Shown piece by piece: positions 43,890-52,722 of a stretch of DNA of 64,000 bases. Under the pieces are notes generated by a model. That model did no database searches, was not told where the DNA came from, and saw nothing but the letters and a program-made list of their open reading frames with translations. The translations under genes were made by a program, and so were the position numbers. The stretch is taken from NCBI GenBank assembly GCA_947570695.1, contig CANOVB010000002.1, positions 1 to 64,000 on the forward strand. Direction: 5' to 3'. This DNA is from an uncultured Clostridium sp. GTDB lineage: Bacteria; Bacillota; Clostridia; TANB77; CAG-508. The stretch's first letter is position 1. Each line of letters opens with the position of its first letter.

Positions 43890-44927
43890 CTAAAAATTAA
43901 AATCCAACCAAGCATATTTAGGAGAATTATAATTAACAACTTTTTCTATTATATCTTTTGCTTTTGGAGATACTTCAGTTATCCTTTTTCCATTTACTAA
44001 AGGATTTATATATCTTCTTTTTATTCGTAAACTAATGCAATATTTATCATCTGGAGGAATTTGACCTTCTCCTAATTTTTCTGTTTTTCTAAATTTTTTA
44101 AAAGCTTCTGAGATTTGCTTATTTTCACAATTTTCTATTTTTTCTATTATCTCTTTTTCTGATTTTATATATAAATCATGTTTATTTATTAATCCTTCAG
44201 AATTCATTTTCTTTATAATATCTGCAATAAATTGTGATTTTAATTTATCTTTATTACTTTGAAAAGAATACCAAAGTAATTTGGCACCTTCTACAAATTT
44301 TTCTGCTATTTCTATGCTTTCAAATCCTAATTCATCTTTTCCATCTTCATTTTTAATTATAATTATATTTTTATAAATTTCTCTTACATCCTCTAAATCC
44401 CAACCATCTATAAAAGTTAAAATGTCTGAAAAAGTATACTCTAATCTATCTGCTGCAAGCTTTGGAGTGCCATTATCTGCTATTGGGTATTTTTTATAAT
44501 CTATAACATCTTTAATTTCTATATTATCTTTTTTAAGTAAATCTGTTATTGTTTTTGACTCTCTAATTATAGTTTCTGTTAAACTTTCAGTAGATTCTTG
44601 CTTCATGTAATCTTCATTTAAATAATCTATACAATGACTAAAAACTGGTTTTGAAATATCATGAAATAGTCCTGCTAAAGTTTGCTTTTTATTCTTTGTA
44701 AAATTCCAGATTATTAGTGCAACTCCTATACTATGTGATAAAACAGAATAAAAAAACTTTACATTAAATAGTTTAGTATAATCATTTCCTACTAAAGCAC
44801 TAATTCCATCTAATCTTTGCATTTCTGGAGTATTTATATAATATATTAAAAATTCTGGTATTTCCTCTGACAAAATATTAAAATAATCTTTTATTTGTTT
44901 ATTCAAATTACTAAAATAATTATCCAT
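43890..44927 (-). CDS. HD-domain phosphohydrolase, paralogue 1
   Basis: 345 residues. Metal-site motif TLAGLFHDISKPVFSHCID (His-Asp) preceded by LSHSIGVALIIWNFTKNKKQ, whose His is the first ligand, and followed by PKLAADRLEYTFSDIL containing the distal Asp. It is clearly paralogous to the protein at 46403-47446: both begin with FSILSE/FNILSEEIPEF-type helices and share the 'YPIADNGTPKL' stretch. It is encoded immediately after the Ppx/GppA gene with no gap. A nucleotide substrate is likely from context, but unproven. Confidence 0.85.
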   Translation of the reverse strand: MDNYFSNLNKQIKDYFNILSEEIPEFLIYYINTPEMQRLDGISALVGNDYTKLFNVKFFYSVLSHSIGVALIIWNFTKNKKQTLAGLFHDISKPVFSHCIDYLNEDYMKQESTESLTETIIRESKTITDLLKKDNIEIKDVIDYKKYPIADNGTPKLAADRLEYTFSDILTFIDGWDLEDVREIYKNIIIIKNEDGKDELGFESIEIAEKFVEGAKLLWYSFQSNKDKLKSQFIADIIKKMNSEGLINKHDLYIKSEKEIIEKIENCENKQISEAFKKFRKTEKLGEGQIPPDDKYCISLRIKRRYINPLVNGKRITEVSPKAKDIIEKVVNYNSPKYAWLDFNF

Positions 44928-45806
44928 CTATTTTTCCTCTTTTTGTACTAAACCATACACCATAGATATATCTGTTGGAATTACATATTTTGCTCCAATT
45001 TCTTCTGCAACATTTAGTACAAATGCACACATTGCTCTTGTTGCATACCACCAGTTTGGATCATCTACTCTGCTTCTTATTTCATCTAAAGAAATTTCTT
45101 CATAATATCTTTTAGAATCTTTTTTTCTTGTATCAATATCCATCATTATTGGCTGTAATTCGTCTTCAAATAAAGTATTTTTACTATAAGAAATTCCTGA
45201 TTCTAAAGCAAAAAATTTATGTGCTCCACCAGCTAGAATTAAAATATCAGCTTTTTCTTTTGGTAATTTTAAACTTTTCTTTATTTCATTTCTAACCTCT
45301 TCAAGATTTACTTTAGCTAAATCTTCTCCTAAATCTGGATATTTATTCATTATGTCTATAACACCTATTGGAGAATTTACCATTTCTTTTATTCCATTAT
45401 CATATATAGCAATTTCAGTAGACCCTCCACCGCCAATAAATACTGCAACTTTTTGATTTACTTTTCTTACTGCACCATAAACTGTTAATTTATTTTCCTC
45501 TTCAGGAGAAATAATGTCAAAATCTATTTCTGTTTCTTCTAAAAATTGTTTTAAAAACTCTTCTTTTTGTCTATCACTTAAATTTCTAAAAACACTAGTA
45601 CCACATACATATACTTTTTCATATTTTTCTTTATACTTTTTTACTGTGTCAATTAATGTATCTACATCATTTAAATCTAATTTATTTTCCTTTTTAAAAT
45701 TTTTCTTAAATTCAATAGTCTTTGTTTCTATATGCTTTATATCTTTTCCATCATATAAGTCTATTTTTGTACATGTTGATCCAACTTCTATTATAATTTT
45801 TTCCAT
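44928..45806 (-). CDS. Ppx/GppA-family phosphatase
   Basis: 292 residues with an actin/Hsp70-like ATPase fold: IIEVGSTCTKIDLYDGKDIK (phosphate loop 1), VCGTSVFRNLSDRQ, ISPEEENKLTVYGAVRK with the catalytic Glu, VAVFIGGGGSTEIAIYDNG (phosphate loop 2) and ILAGGAHKFF near the adenosine motif. The family hydrolyses polyphosphate or (p)ppGpp gamma phosphates. It is shorter than full GppA and has no C-terminal HD domain; the flanking HD genes may supply that function in trans (inference). Confidence 0.85.
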   Translation of the reverse strand: MEKIIIEVGSTCTKIDLYDGKDIKHIETKTIEFKKNFKKENKLDLNDVDTLIDTVKKYKEKYEKVYVCGTSVFRNLSDRQKEEFLKQFLEETEIDFDIISPEEENKLTVYGAVRKVNQKVAVFIGGGGSTEIAIYDNGIKEMVNSPIGVIDIMNKYPDLGEDLAKVNLEEVRNEIKKSLKLPKEKADILILAGGAHKFFALESGISYSKNTLFEDELQPIMMDIDTRKKDSKRYYEEISLDEIRSRVDDPNWWYATRAMCAFVLNVAEEIGAKYVIPTDISMVYGLVQKEEK

Positions 45807-45842
45807 AACAAATTCTCCTTCAAATTTTTATATTCTTTAAAT

Positions 45843-46373
45843 CTATTTCCATAAATCTCCATTTATATGTTTTATTAAAGCCATTATAAAAGCATTTCTA
45901 GTTAAATCAATTCTTGAAATTTCATTATGAGTTAGTAAACTTATTCCGCCTTTTCCAGTATTTAAATGACTTTTACTGAAAATCTTATCCATTACTTGTC
46001 CAAGTTCAGTTTGTATTATCTCATTAATATATTTTTCTGGTATTTCAAATCCCTGACTACTGCCAACGCTTTGAACTCCATTCTTATCTTCAACTACTGC
46101 TGCATTTATATCTATCCAATCCCCTAAAAGATTTGTTATACCAGCTTCTGAAGCAATAAAAAAATCTGCTTTAATATTATTTTCTTTTGCATATTTTTTC
46201 AAATTTTTTACTCTATTTTTGGCCCCTTCAAATATTTCTTTATTTATAGGTTGATCTCCAACTTCTGAGCTTACTTTTATTCCTTCTATTTCAACATTAT
46301 CAAAATATCTTTCAAATGCTTCTTTTGCTCCTTCAATTTTCCCTGGATTCTTTGTTCCCATTAATATTTTCAT
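45843..46373 (-). CDS. Inosine/xanthosine triphosphatase-like (DUF84, YjjX)
   Basis: 176 residues: MGTKNPGKIEGAKEAFERYF, SSEVGDQPINKEIFEGAKNR, FFIASEAGI, GKGGISLLTHNEISRIDLTR with the family's closing motifs. YjjX-type enzymes hydrolyse ITP/XTP and similar damaged triphosphates. Located between the first HD gene and the Ppx/GppA gene with 29- and 36-base gaps and good SDs, so it is part of the same operon. Substrate is inferred from family. Confidence 0.9.
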   Translation of the reverse strand: MKILMGTKNPGKIEGAKEAFERYFDNVEIEGIKVSSEVGDQPINKEIFEGAKNRVKNLKKYAKENNIKADFFIASEAGITNLLGDWIDINAAVVEDKNGVQSVGSSQGFEIPEKYINEIIQTELGQVMDKIFSKSHLNTGKGGISLLTHNEISRIDLTRNAFIMALIKHINGDLWK

Positions 46374-46402
46374 TTTATATTTTCTCCTTTTTTAATTTAT
46401 TG

Positions 46403-47446
46403 TTAAAAAACAAAATCTAAATAAGCATATTTTGAAATTTTACTGTTTAAATAATTTTCAATTACCTCATTTGCTTTTTCAGATACATCATTTATCCTTA
46501 TTCCATTATCTATTAATGGCACAATATATCTTTTCTTAGTTTTTACATTAATGCAAAATTTATTTAAAACTGGAATATCTGAATCATAAACCTTTGTTGT
46601 TTCTCTAAAACTTTTAAAGGCTTTTGAAATACTATCTATATCACATTTTTGTATTTTTTCTATCATTTCTTTTTCTGATAATGTATATAAATCTTTTATT
46701 GATACTAAATTATTTTCTTTCATTTTTTTCATTATTTCTGCAATAAATTGTAAAGTCATTTTGCACTCATTTGATATCCAATCTAGCCATAAAGTGCTAG
46801 CACCCTTTACAAATCTTTCTGCTACCCCTACACTTTTAAATCCTAATTCTTCTATGTTCTCTTCATTTTTAAAAATAGTAAGATTATTATAAAATTCTTT
46901 TATATCCTCTAATGACCATATCGATCGTGAACATATTGAATGAATAAAAGTGTATTCAAGTCTATCTGCCGAAAGCTTTGGTGTATCATTATCTGCTATT
47001 GGATATTTATGATAATCACAAACATCTTCAACTAAAATATTATCTCTTTTTAATAAACTCATTATATGTTTTGAATCTGATATAATTTTTGCAGTTAAGC
47101 TTTCTGTAGATTCTTGTTTTTCATAATCTCCATTCATAAAATCTATACAGTGCTTAAATACTGGTGTAGCTATATCATGAAATAATCCTGCTAAAGTCTG
47201 TTTTTTATTCTTTGTAAATTTCCAAATTATTAATGCTACACCTATACTATGGTGAAGATTAGAATAAAAGAACTTTTTATTAAAAAGCTTTGTATAATCT
47301 GTTCCACAACCACATCCTATTTTATCAATTCTTTGCATTTCTGGAGTATTTACATATTCATATATAAAATCAGGTATATTTTTCTCTGATAATATGCTAA
47401 AATACTCTTTTAATATTGGATTTAATCCTTCAAAATATTTATCCAT
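46403..47446 (-). CDS. HD-domain phosphohydrolase, paralogue 2
   Basis: 347 residues, paralogous to the product at 43890-44927. HHSIGVALIIWKFTKNKKQ, LAGLFHDIATPVFKHCID (HD) and LSADRLEYTF (distal Asp). First gene of the operon HD-DUF84-Ppx/GppA-HD-cutA. One difference from paralogue 1 is the GCGCGTDYTKLF stretch early in the protein. Two diverged copies in one operon may act as a heteromer or on different substrates. Confidence 0.85.
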   Translation of the reverse strand: MDKYFEGLNPILKEYFSILSEKNIPDFIYEYVNTPEMQRIDKIGCGCGTDYTKLFNKKFFYSNLHHSIGVALIIWKFTKNKKQTLAGLFHDIATPVFKHCIDFMNGDYEKQESTESLTAKIISDSKHIMSLLKRDNILVEDVCDYHKYPIADNDTPKLSADRLEYTFIHSICSRSIWSLEDIKEFYNNLTIFKNEENIEELGFKSVGVAERFVKGASTLWLDWISNECKMTLQFIAEIMKKMKENNLVSIKDLYTLSEKEMIEKIQKCDIDSISKAFKSFRETTKVYDSDIPVLNKFCINVKTKKRYIVPLIDNGIRINDVSEKANEVIENYLNSKISKYAYLDFVF

Positions 47447-47501
47447 TTTACTCCATTTTTTATCTATATTTTGTTACCCTTATATTTTTGGTTTTTAGTT
47501 A

Positions 47502-48260
47502 TTATCCATCTTTTCTTTTTTGCATATAATATGAACATTTTGCAAGTAATGTGGTTGGAACTAATTTTGAAAAAAACTTTGCACATTTAATTTGAATACC
47601 TGGTACAATATAAAATTTATTTTTTAAAAATTTTTCAACAGCATATTGCGCAACGTATTCACTTGATAATGATTTTATTTCAAACTTAACATTTGCTACA
47701 TTATTAAAATTCGTTTTTACTGGTCCTGGACATAAAATACTAATTTTTACTTCTGATTTATCTTTTTTTAATTCTTCTCTTATAGCTTCTGATAATCTTA
47801 CTACATAGTTTTTAGAAGCATAATATGTTGCCATTAATGGTCCTGGTAAAAAACCTGCTATTGAAGCAACATTCAAAATTTTTCCGCTGTTTTTTTCTTT
47901 CATATCTTTTAAATACAATTTTGTAAGTATATGCATTGCTGTTATATTTGTATCAATTATACTTAAATCTTTTTCTAAACTTGTTTTTGAAAAATCTCCA
48001 AAATCACCTAATCCTGCATTATTTACTAAAATATCTATATTTCTTGCCTTTTCATGTAGATTTATGCAATTTTCCTTACTTGATAAATCTACACTTAAAT
48101 ATTCTACTTTTACATTATATTCTTTAACTAATTCTTCTTTTAGAGTTTCAAGTTTTTCTACATTTCTTGCAACTAAAATCATATCACAATTAATTTTAGC
48201 AAATTCTCTTGCTAAATCTCTTCCTATTCCAGAAGATGCTCCTGTAATTAAAACTTTCAT
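47502..48260 (-). CDS. Short-chain dehydrogenase/reductase
   Basis: 252 residues of the classical SDR family: VLITGASSGIGRDLAREFA (NAD(P) loop), VNNAGLGDFG, and the catalytic Ser (VASIAGF), Tyr (YYASKNY) and Lys. A basic C-terminal tail follows. Start at 48260 preceded by AAAGGAGAG; the longer frame contains that SD. Probably an acyl/ketone reductase; substrate unknown. The gene is transcribed alone. Confidence 0.93.
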   Translation of the reverse strand: MKVLITGASSGIGRDLAREFAKINCDMILVARNVEKLETLKEELVKEYNVKVEYLSVDLSSKENCINLHEKARNIDILVNNAGLGDFGDFSKTSLEKDLSIIDTNITAMHILTKLYLKDMKEKNSGKILNVASIAGFLPGPLMATYYASKNYVVRLSEAIREELKKDKSEVKISILCPGPVKTNFNNVANVKFEIKSLSSEYVAQYAVEKFLKNKFYIVPGIQIKCAKFFSKLVPTTLLAKCSYYMQKRKDG

Positions 48261-48334
48261 TTTCTCTCCTTTAGTTTTGAGTTTTCTAATAAATTTATTA
48301 TATTTCATTTTAAGTTTTTGTCAAGGAAAAATCT

Positions 48335-48366
48335 TTATTGCAAAGTAATTTCCTATAATATAAAAA
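48335..48366 (+). repeat. Short degenerate copy of the dispersed repeat
   Basis: GCAAAGTAATTTCCTATAATATAAAAAA resembles the right-hand hairpin arm of the other copies and lies beside the terminator of the 741-residue gene. Confidence 0.35.
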
Positions 48367-48401
48367 AATGTAAACACATTCTTTTTGTGTCTACATTTTT
48401 T
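48363..48401. terminator. Bidirectional terminator
   Basis: Stem AAAATGTAAACACA / TGTGTCTACATTTT with a 7-base loop, flanked by A and T runs. Confidence 0.8.
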
Positions 48402-48465
48402 ATTACTTAATCTTTTCTACTTCTTTTTTATTTATATAGCATTTCGATATTATACAGTTGTTTGG

Positions 48466-50691
48466 CTAAATTTCCATTTCATAATCAGCTGTATGTATTT
48501 CATGTTCTATATCTTTTTCAAAACTATTTTCTGTTAACCACCCTAAAACTGTTGTTGTTCCATCATCATTTCTATTAACAAAATGATATGAGAATTTTGC
48601 TTCAGGATATTGTTGTTTTAATTCATATAAACTAATGCTTCCATCTTTTACCGCAATATATCCTTCATTAGTTGCAACACCAATTATCGTAATTTCTTTT
48701 TTTCCATTTTGATGATTTTCAAAATATCCATAATTACCTGTTCCATCTGGTGCTTCAAAATATTTTCCGCTTTCAATATGCATTGTTGTTCCAACTTTAA
48801 TTGAAGATAAATATTCAACTCTACTATCTTTTTCTGCAGAATTATTTACAGTTTCCTCTGATTTATTTGAATTTGATTCTTCATTCTCTCCTTTATTTAC
48901 AGCGCTTCCTTGATTCACTTGATTTGTATTTGTGCCTGGTTTTGTTCCTTCACTTACAGTTGGTTTTTGAGTTTCTGGTGTGCTTACATCTCCTATATCT
49001 ACTTCTTTATCACCTATAACTATAGTGCTTTCTGGAGTTTTTGTTCCCTCATCTGATGGTTTAACACTCTCACTTGCAGAAGTTGATGGCACTTCAATAC
49101 TAGCTGAATTATTATTCATATAATGAACAATTCCTGCTCCAATTCCTAATGTTACTACCGCTGCTAAAGCTACACCATTTATAGTTCTTTTATGTTCCTT
49201 AATTATTGATACATATTTTTTATTTCTAATTGAATCAGTAACATCTTTTACTTTTCTAGTAAATCTAGTAACTCTATTCTTTACTCCTTTTTCATTACCC
49301 AATTCTGCTGTATCAACATCTGGCTCTTGTAAAACATCAGGATTTAACTGTCCTTGATCTGTATCTTTTGGTGGTTCTGGTGGGTCTTTATCAATTTGAG
49401 ATTTTTTGGTTGCTTCTTCTGCTATTTTTCTATCGTGGGCTTCCTTAACTTTTTCTGCTGTTTCTGCTCTTTTCTGTCTTTTTGCTTCTATATTTTCTCC
49501 ACTATATACACTTCTAAATCTTTTTCCATTTCTTTCAAGCTTTTTATTTTCTCTTCTTCTTTGTGCTTTAGTAAGAGTACCTTTTTCAGCTGTTACTTTA
49601 GAAGATTTACTTGTTTTGGCTTTCTTTACCTTACGTTGTTTTTTTCCTTTTTTTGTATCTAAATCTTCTCTTTGTGAACCCTGTCCTGCATTTTCTTCTT
49701 GTATTGGTACTTCTGGTACTGGATCTACTTCTGCTTTTGGTTCTTGTTCTCCTTGTGTTGTTACTCCTGGTACTGGATCTACTTCTGCTTTTGGTTCTTG
49801 TTCTCCTTGTGTTAGTGCTCCTGGTTTTGATGCTTCATTTTGTTCTTGAATTTCCTCTAATAATTTCTTTAATTCTTCTCCTTCTGGCATCGGAGGTATA
49901 TCATCTATAACATTAGTTGCTAAATCTTGTTTTGATTTTAATATTGATTTTAATCTTTCTTGTAATCCAGATAGCTGTGATTGCATACCTTCTCGTAAGT
50001 TTGGTAATTTTATTTTTGATACTTGCGCTTGTATACCTGTTTTCACTCTTGATAATTCTATTTTTGATAATTGCGTTTGCATACCACTTTGAAGTCCTTT
50101 TAATCTTTCCATTGCATTAGATCTCACATTACTCATTCTATCAGAAATACTTGGAGTTACATTTTCAGCATCTGGCGAATTAGATTCATCTTTTTTTCTA
50201 TCAAAATTAGTTCTTATTCCATTATATCTTTGCATCAATGTTCTTTGAAAAGCTTGGACTTTTTTTCCAAAGCTCATATCACTAGCCTTTAAACTAAAAT
50301 CATATTCTAATAAAATACCAGATTCTTCCATTTTTTTAATTTTTTCTGATTTAATTCTCTCTATATAATCACTTTTTTTCTCTGATACTTTAGTTCCTAT
50401 TTGCATTGTTATTGCTTTAAAATAATTATCTCTATAAGAAGTTCCATTAGCTTCATCAATTTCTCCCAATATATCACATAAGACTACATCTAGTTGTTTC
50501 TTTAATTGTTCTGGAGCATCTCTTAAACCTAATACTTCTTTTTCTATTTCTCTTATTCTTTTATCTCTAGATTTTGAATCATAGGTATAATCACTTATTT
50601 GCTTAATAAGTGATTCTCCATTACTCATAGTAATCGTATAAATTCCTTTTTCTAAATCTAAATTAACCTTTAAATTATCATTTTTTTCCAA
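48466..50691 (-). CDS. Large coiled-coil protein with membrane anchor and Thr-rich stalk
   Basis: 741 residues; TTG start after AAGGAGGG. The N-terminal 250 residues are mostly helical with a repetitive section around 185-250 (LSKIELSRVKTG, VSKIKLPNLREG, LSGLQERLKS). An 18-residue tandem repeat (QGEQEPKAEVDPVP twice) follows, then a Lys/Arg-rich stretch (KKGKKQRKVKKAKTSKSSK). A single membrane helix at about 502-525 (GVALAAVVTLGIGAGIVHY) precedes a Ser/Thr/Glu-rich stalk and a C-terminal globular domain (ESGKYFEAPDGTGNYG). No known family. Consensus promoter with an operator dyad upstream. Confidence 0.75.
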   Translation of the reverse strand: MEKNDNLKVNLDLEKGIYTITMSNGESLIKQISDYTYDSKSRDKRIREIEKEVLGLRDAPEQLKKQLDVVLCDILGEIDEANGTSYRDNYFKAITMQIGTKVSEKKSDYIERIKSEKIKKMEESGILLEYDFSLKASDMSFGKKVQAFQRTLMQRYNGIRTNFDRKKDESNSPDAENVTPSISDRMSNVRSNAMERLKGLQSGMQTQLSKIELSRVKTGIQAQVSKIKLPNLREGMQSQLSGLQERLKSILKSKQDLATNVIDDIPPMPEGEELKKLLEEIQEQNEASKPGALTQGEQEPKAEVDPVPGVTTQGEQEPKAEVDPVPEVPIQEENAGQGSQREDLDTKKGKKQRKVKKAKTSKSSKVTAEKGTLTKAQRRRENKKLERNGKRFRSVYSGENIEAKRQKRAETAEKVKEAHDRKIAEEATKKSQIDKDPPEPPKDTDQGQLNPDVLQEPDVDTAELGNEKGVKNRVTRFTRKVKDVTDSIRNKKYVSIIKEHKRTINGVALAAVVTLGIGAGIVHYMNNNSASIEVPSTSASESVKPSDEGTKTPESTIVIGDKEVDIGDVSTPETQKPTVSEGTKPGTNTNQVNQGSAVNKGENEESNSNKSEETVNNSAEKDSRVEYLSSIKVGTTMHIESGKYFEAPDGTGNYGYFENHQNGKKEITIIGVATNEGYIAVKDGSISLYELKQQYPEAKFSYHFVNRNDDGTTTVLGWLTENSFEKDIEHEIHTADYEMEI
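49713..49813 (-). repeat. 54-bp tandem repeat inside the 741-residue gene
   Basis: Two copies of a unit starting CTGGTACTGGATCTACTTCT at 49713 and 49767; they encode a Pro/Glu-rich 18-residue repeat. Nearly identical over 47 bp. Confidence 0.8.
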
Positions 50692-50725
50692 AATAATACC
50701 CTCCTTGAATAAGGTTTACATAACC

Positions 50726-50754
50726 ATTATACTATATGGTTTATTTTAAGTCAA
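50726..50754 (-). promoter_or_regulatory. Consensus promoter with operator-like dyad
   Basis: Minus strand -35 TTGACT (50749-50754), 17-bp spacer, -10 TATAAT (50726-50731). The dyad AACCAT-N8-ATGGTT (50722-50741) spans the -10, so a bound repressor would block it. Confidence 0.7.
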
Positions 50755-50817
50755 GTAAATTATGTATTTTATTACAAAAAGACACATATTTTGAAATTTT
50801 TGTCAAATAACTTTAAA

Positions 50818-50880
50818 AATTTTATATGCAAAACTAGAAAAAGTTTTATTTAGCAATAACTACTTTCCTAACAAATAACT
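50818..50880 (+). repeat. Degenerate copy of the dispersed repeat
   Basis: TATGCAAAACTAGAAAAAGT..TTATTTAGCAATAACTACTTTCCTAAC resembles the right-hand half of copies A and D, beside the 3' end of the 520-residue gene. Confidence 0.35.
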
Positions 50881-50926
50881 ATAAATTCAAGTTATTATAT
50901 AATCTTTTTATAGTTTTGTAAATCAA

Positions 50927-50956
50927 AATAGATACCTAAAAATTTAAGTATCTATT
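50927..50956 (-). terminator. Terminator of the 520-residue gene
   Basis: Nine-bp stem AATAGATAC / GTATCTATT with T-rich tail on the minus strand. Confidence 0.7.
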
Positions 50957-50976
50957 CCTATTTATATATATAATTT

Positions 50977-52539
50977 TTATCTTTCTCCTGAATCATCTTT
51001 TTCTTCAATTTCTGCTTGTCTTGATTCAATAGCTACACTTTTTTGAGAAATACGGTCATCATCTCTTGTTATCGATTTATCCAATCTTCCAACTACAGAA
51101 GCCGCCATATCTCTAAAAAAAGTTTTTATTCCCTTTTGTGCTTGTGCTTTATTTCTAGAAACTTTATCTGCTGCAAGTTTTATTTTTTCTCCAGTTAAAT
51201 GTAATGCTTCTTTTCCGTCTTCTACCTTATCTGAAACAAATTCTATTCCTTCTATTGCTTTACCACTTACAAAATCTATACCATTTGACAGTTTTCCTGC
51301 TGAATACTCTATCCCTGCCCCTGCAAGTGTTAGTGGAAGTGTTGCTATTGCTGCTACTTTTGCAGCACCCATATAATGAGATCTTCCAAATTCTAAAACT
51401 CCATCTCTTACTGACTCTCTAGCATCTTTTACTGTTTGAACTCCTGCTGATACATAAGCTCCTGCCATTTCTTTTGCGTTATCTACACCTTCTCTAAAAT
51501 TATCTGATTGTTTAAACATTGTTGATGCTATTCTTTCGGCAAATTTACCTACTCTAGAACCTTTACTTATCGTATTTTTTTCTGAATTAAATCCTTTTGA
51601 TGCAATTTCACGAGCTAATCCTTTTCTTCCTGTAAGAGCCACTCCTTTAGCTGCAAATGACATTAATTTTATTTTTCCTTGTGCTAAAACTGCTTTTACA
51701 CCTAATGAAGTTTCATTAATTCCTTTTACTGCTCCAGTTATTTCTGCATTTCTATCTTCATGAGCATTTTGCCATTGTCTTGCCTCTTGATTTTGTCTTG
51801 AAACTTCACTTCCTAGATTCATATAATTTAAATCAGTTTGCTCTCTTACATCTGACATGCCTTCTCTAGTGTCTTTTATATAATTTCCTATTCCTCCTAT
51901 TATATTCTCTGTTGTATTTATTGCTGCGGTTCCAACTCTTTGTGCAACATCATCTATTGTTGATACTACTGTCCTTTCTACGTTTCTTGCTCCGTCCGCA
52001 ACTTTAAATCCTCTTTCTGCTACTCTTTGCACTATTCTTGATGCTCTTGAATCTCTTGATATGTAATCTTTTCCTCTTTCAATTACTGATTCTTGCATTC
52101 TTTTAGCTAGTCCCTTTTGTCCAAATAATGCTAATCCTTTTCCTACAACTGATGTTACTCTTACTGCAGCACTCACTGCTGCAGTCCTTGTCTGTGTAGA
52201 CATATTTTTAACATTTGTTACTGCTCCAGTAACCATTTTAGATCTACCAGAATTTTCATTTACCCATTCTTGGTCTACCTCTCTTTTTAGTTGTGCTTCT
52301 CCATTTGCATCAAATCTTTCACTAATTAAAGAATCTATTTCTCTAAAATCTGCATCTATTCTATTTTTTTGGTTTTCTAAGCCTCTACTTATCATATCTT
52401 GTGCAATTTTTGGTATTTGTGGTGTTAACTCTGCCATTCTATCCATAAGTCTTTTAAATTCTACTTGAGCTTTTTTAAATTCCTCACCATAAGCATCTCT
52501 TAGCTCACCAAAGCCTTGAATTTCCTTTGTTACTTCCAT
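50977..52539 (-). CDS. Repeat-containing helical protein, internal duplication
   Basis: 520 residues. An N-terminal helix bundle (1-90, VEFKRLMDRMAELTPQIPKIA) precedes two similar modules. Module 1 at about 130-205 begins VGKGLALFGQKGLAKRMQES; module 2 at about 297-365 begins AAKGVALTGRKGLAREIASK. Each continues with VGKFAERI/ASRIVQRVAERGF-like helices and an amphipathic, Ala/Gly-rich segment. A hydrophobic stretch (AAIATLPLTLAGAGIEYSAG) lies near 400 and a charged tail at the end. No signal peptide, no family. It follows the 53-residue gene by 11 bases. Confidence 0.7.
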   Translation of the reverse strand: MEVTKEIQGFGELRDAYGEEFKKAQVEFKRLMDRMAELTPQIPKIAQDMISRGLENQKNRIDADFREIDSLISERFDANGEAQLKREVDQEWVNENSGRSKMVTGAVTNVKNMSTQTRTAAVSAAVRVTSVVGKGLALFGQKGLAKRMQESVIERGKDYISRDSRASRIVQRVAERGFKVADGARNVERTVVSTIDDVAQRVGTAAINTTENIIGGIGNYIKDTREGMSDVREQTDLNYMNLGSEVSRQNQEARQWQNAHEDRNAEITGAVKGINETSLGVKAVLAQGKIKLMSFAAKGVALTGRKGLAREIASKGFNSEKNTISKGSRVGKFAERIASTMFKQSDNFREGVDNAKEMAGAYVSAGVQTVKDARESVRDGVLEFGRSHYMGAAKVAAIATLPLTLAGAGIEYSAGKLSNGIDFVSGKAIEGIEFVSDKVEDGKEALHLTGEKIKLAADKVSRNKAQAQKGIKTFFRDMAASVVGRLDKSITRDDDRISQKSVAIESRQAEIEEKDDSGER

Positions 52540-52550
52540 GTTATTCTCTC

Positions 52551-52712
52551 CTAATTTTGTATTTCAGCTAATAATTTATTTATTCTATTCATAACCTTTT
52601 CTTTTTGTAAATTTATTTCATTTAATGTAGAATCTAAAACTTCTATAGATGCATTATCTAAATTTATAATTCTTCCATCTACAAATATTTCACCTAGTTT
52701 TTCATTATCCAT
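52551..52712 (-). CDS. Short helical peptide in the coiled-coil operon
   Basis: 53 residues, MDNEKLGEIFVDGRI then a Leu/Ile heptad-like helix. AGGAGA lies six bases before the ATG. The gaps to its neighbours (10 and 11 bases) are typical of an operon. It could be a chaperone or adaptor for the flanking coiled-coil proteins; this is inference from position only. Confidence 0.7.
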   Translation of the reverse strand: MDNEKLGEIFVDGRIINLDNASIEVLDSTLNEINLQKEKVMNRINKLLAEIQN

Positions 52713-52722
52713 AATCAATCTC

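Noticed and set aside
49713..49813. 54-bp direct repeats as a CRISPR-like array
   Set aside because: Only two units, no spacers, in phase with the coding frame as an 18-residue protein repeat.
49354..49910. Long plus-strand frames rich in Phe/Leu/Ser opposite the 741-residue gene
   Set aside because: Antisense of a Lys/Glu-rich coding stretch commonly gives such frames; no SD, no promoter.
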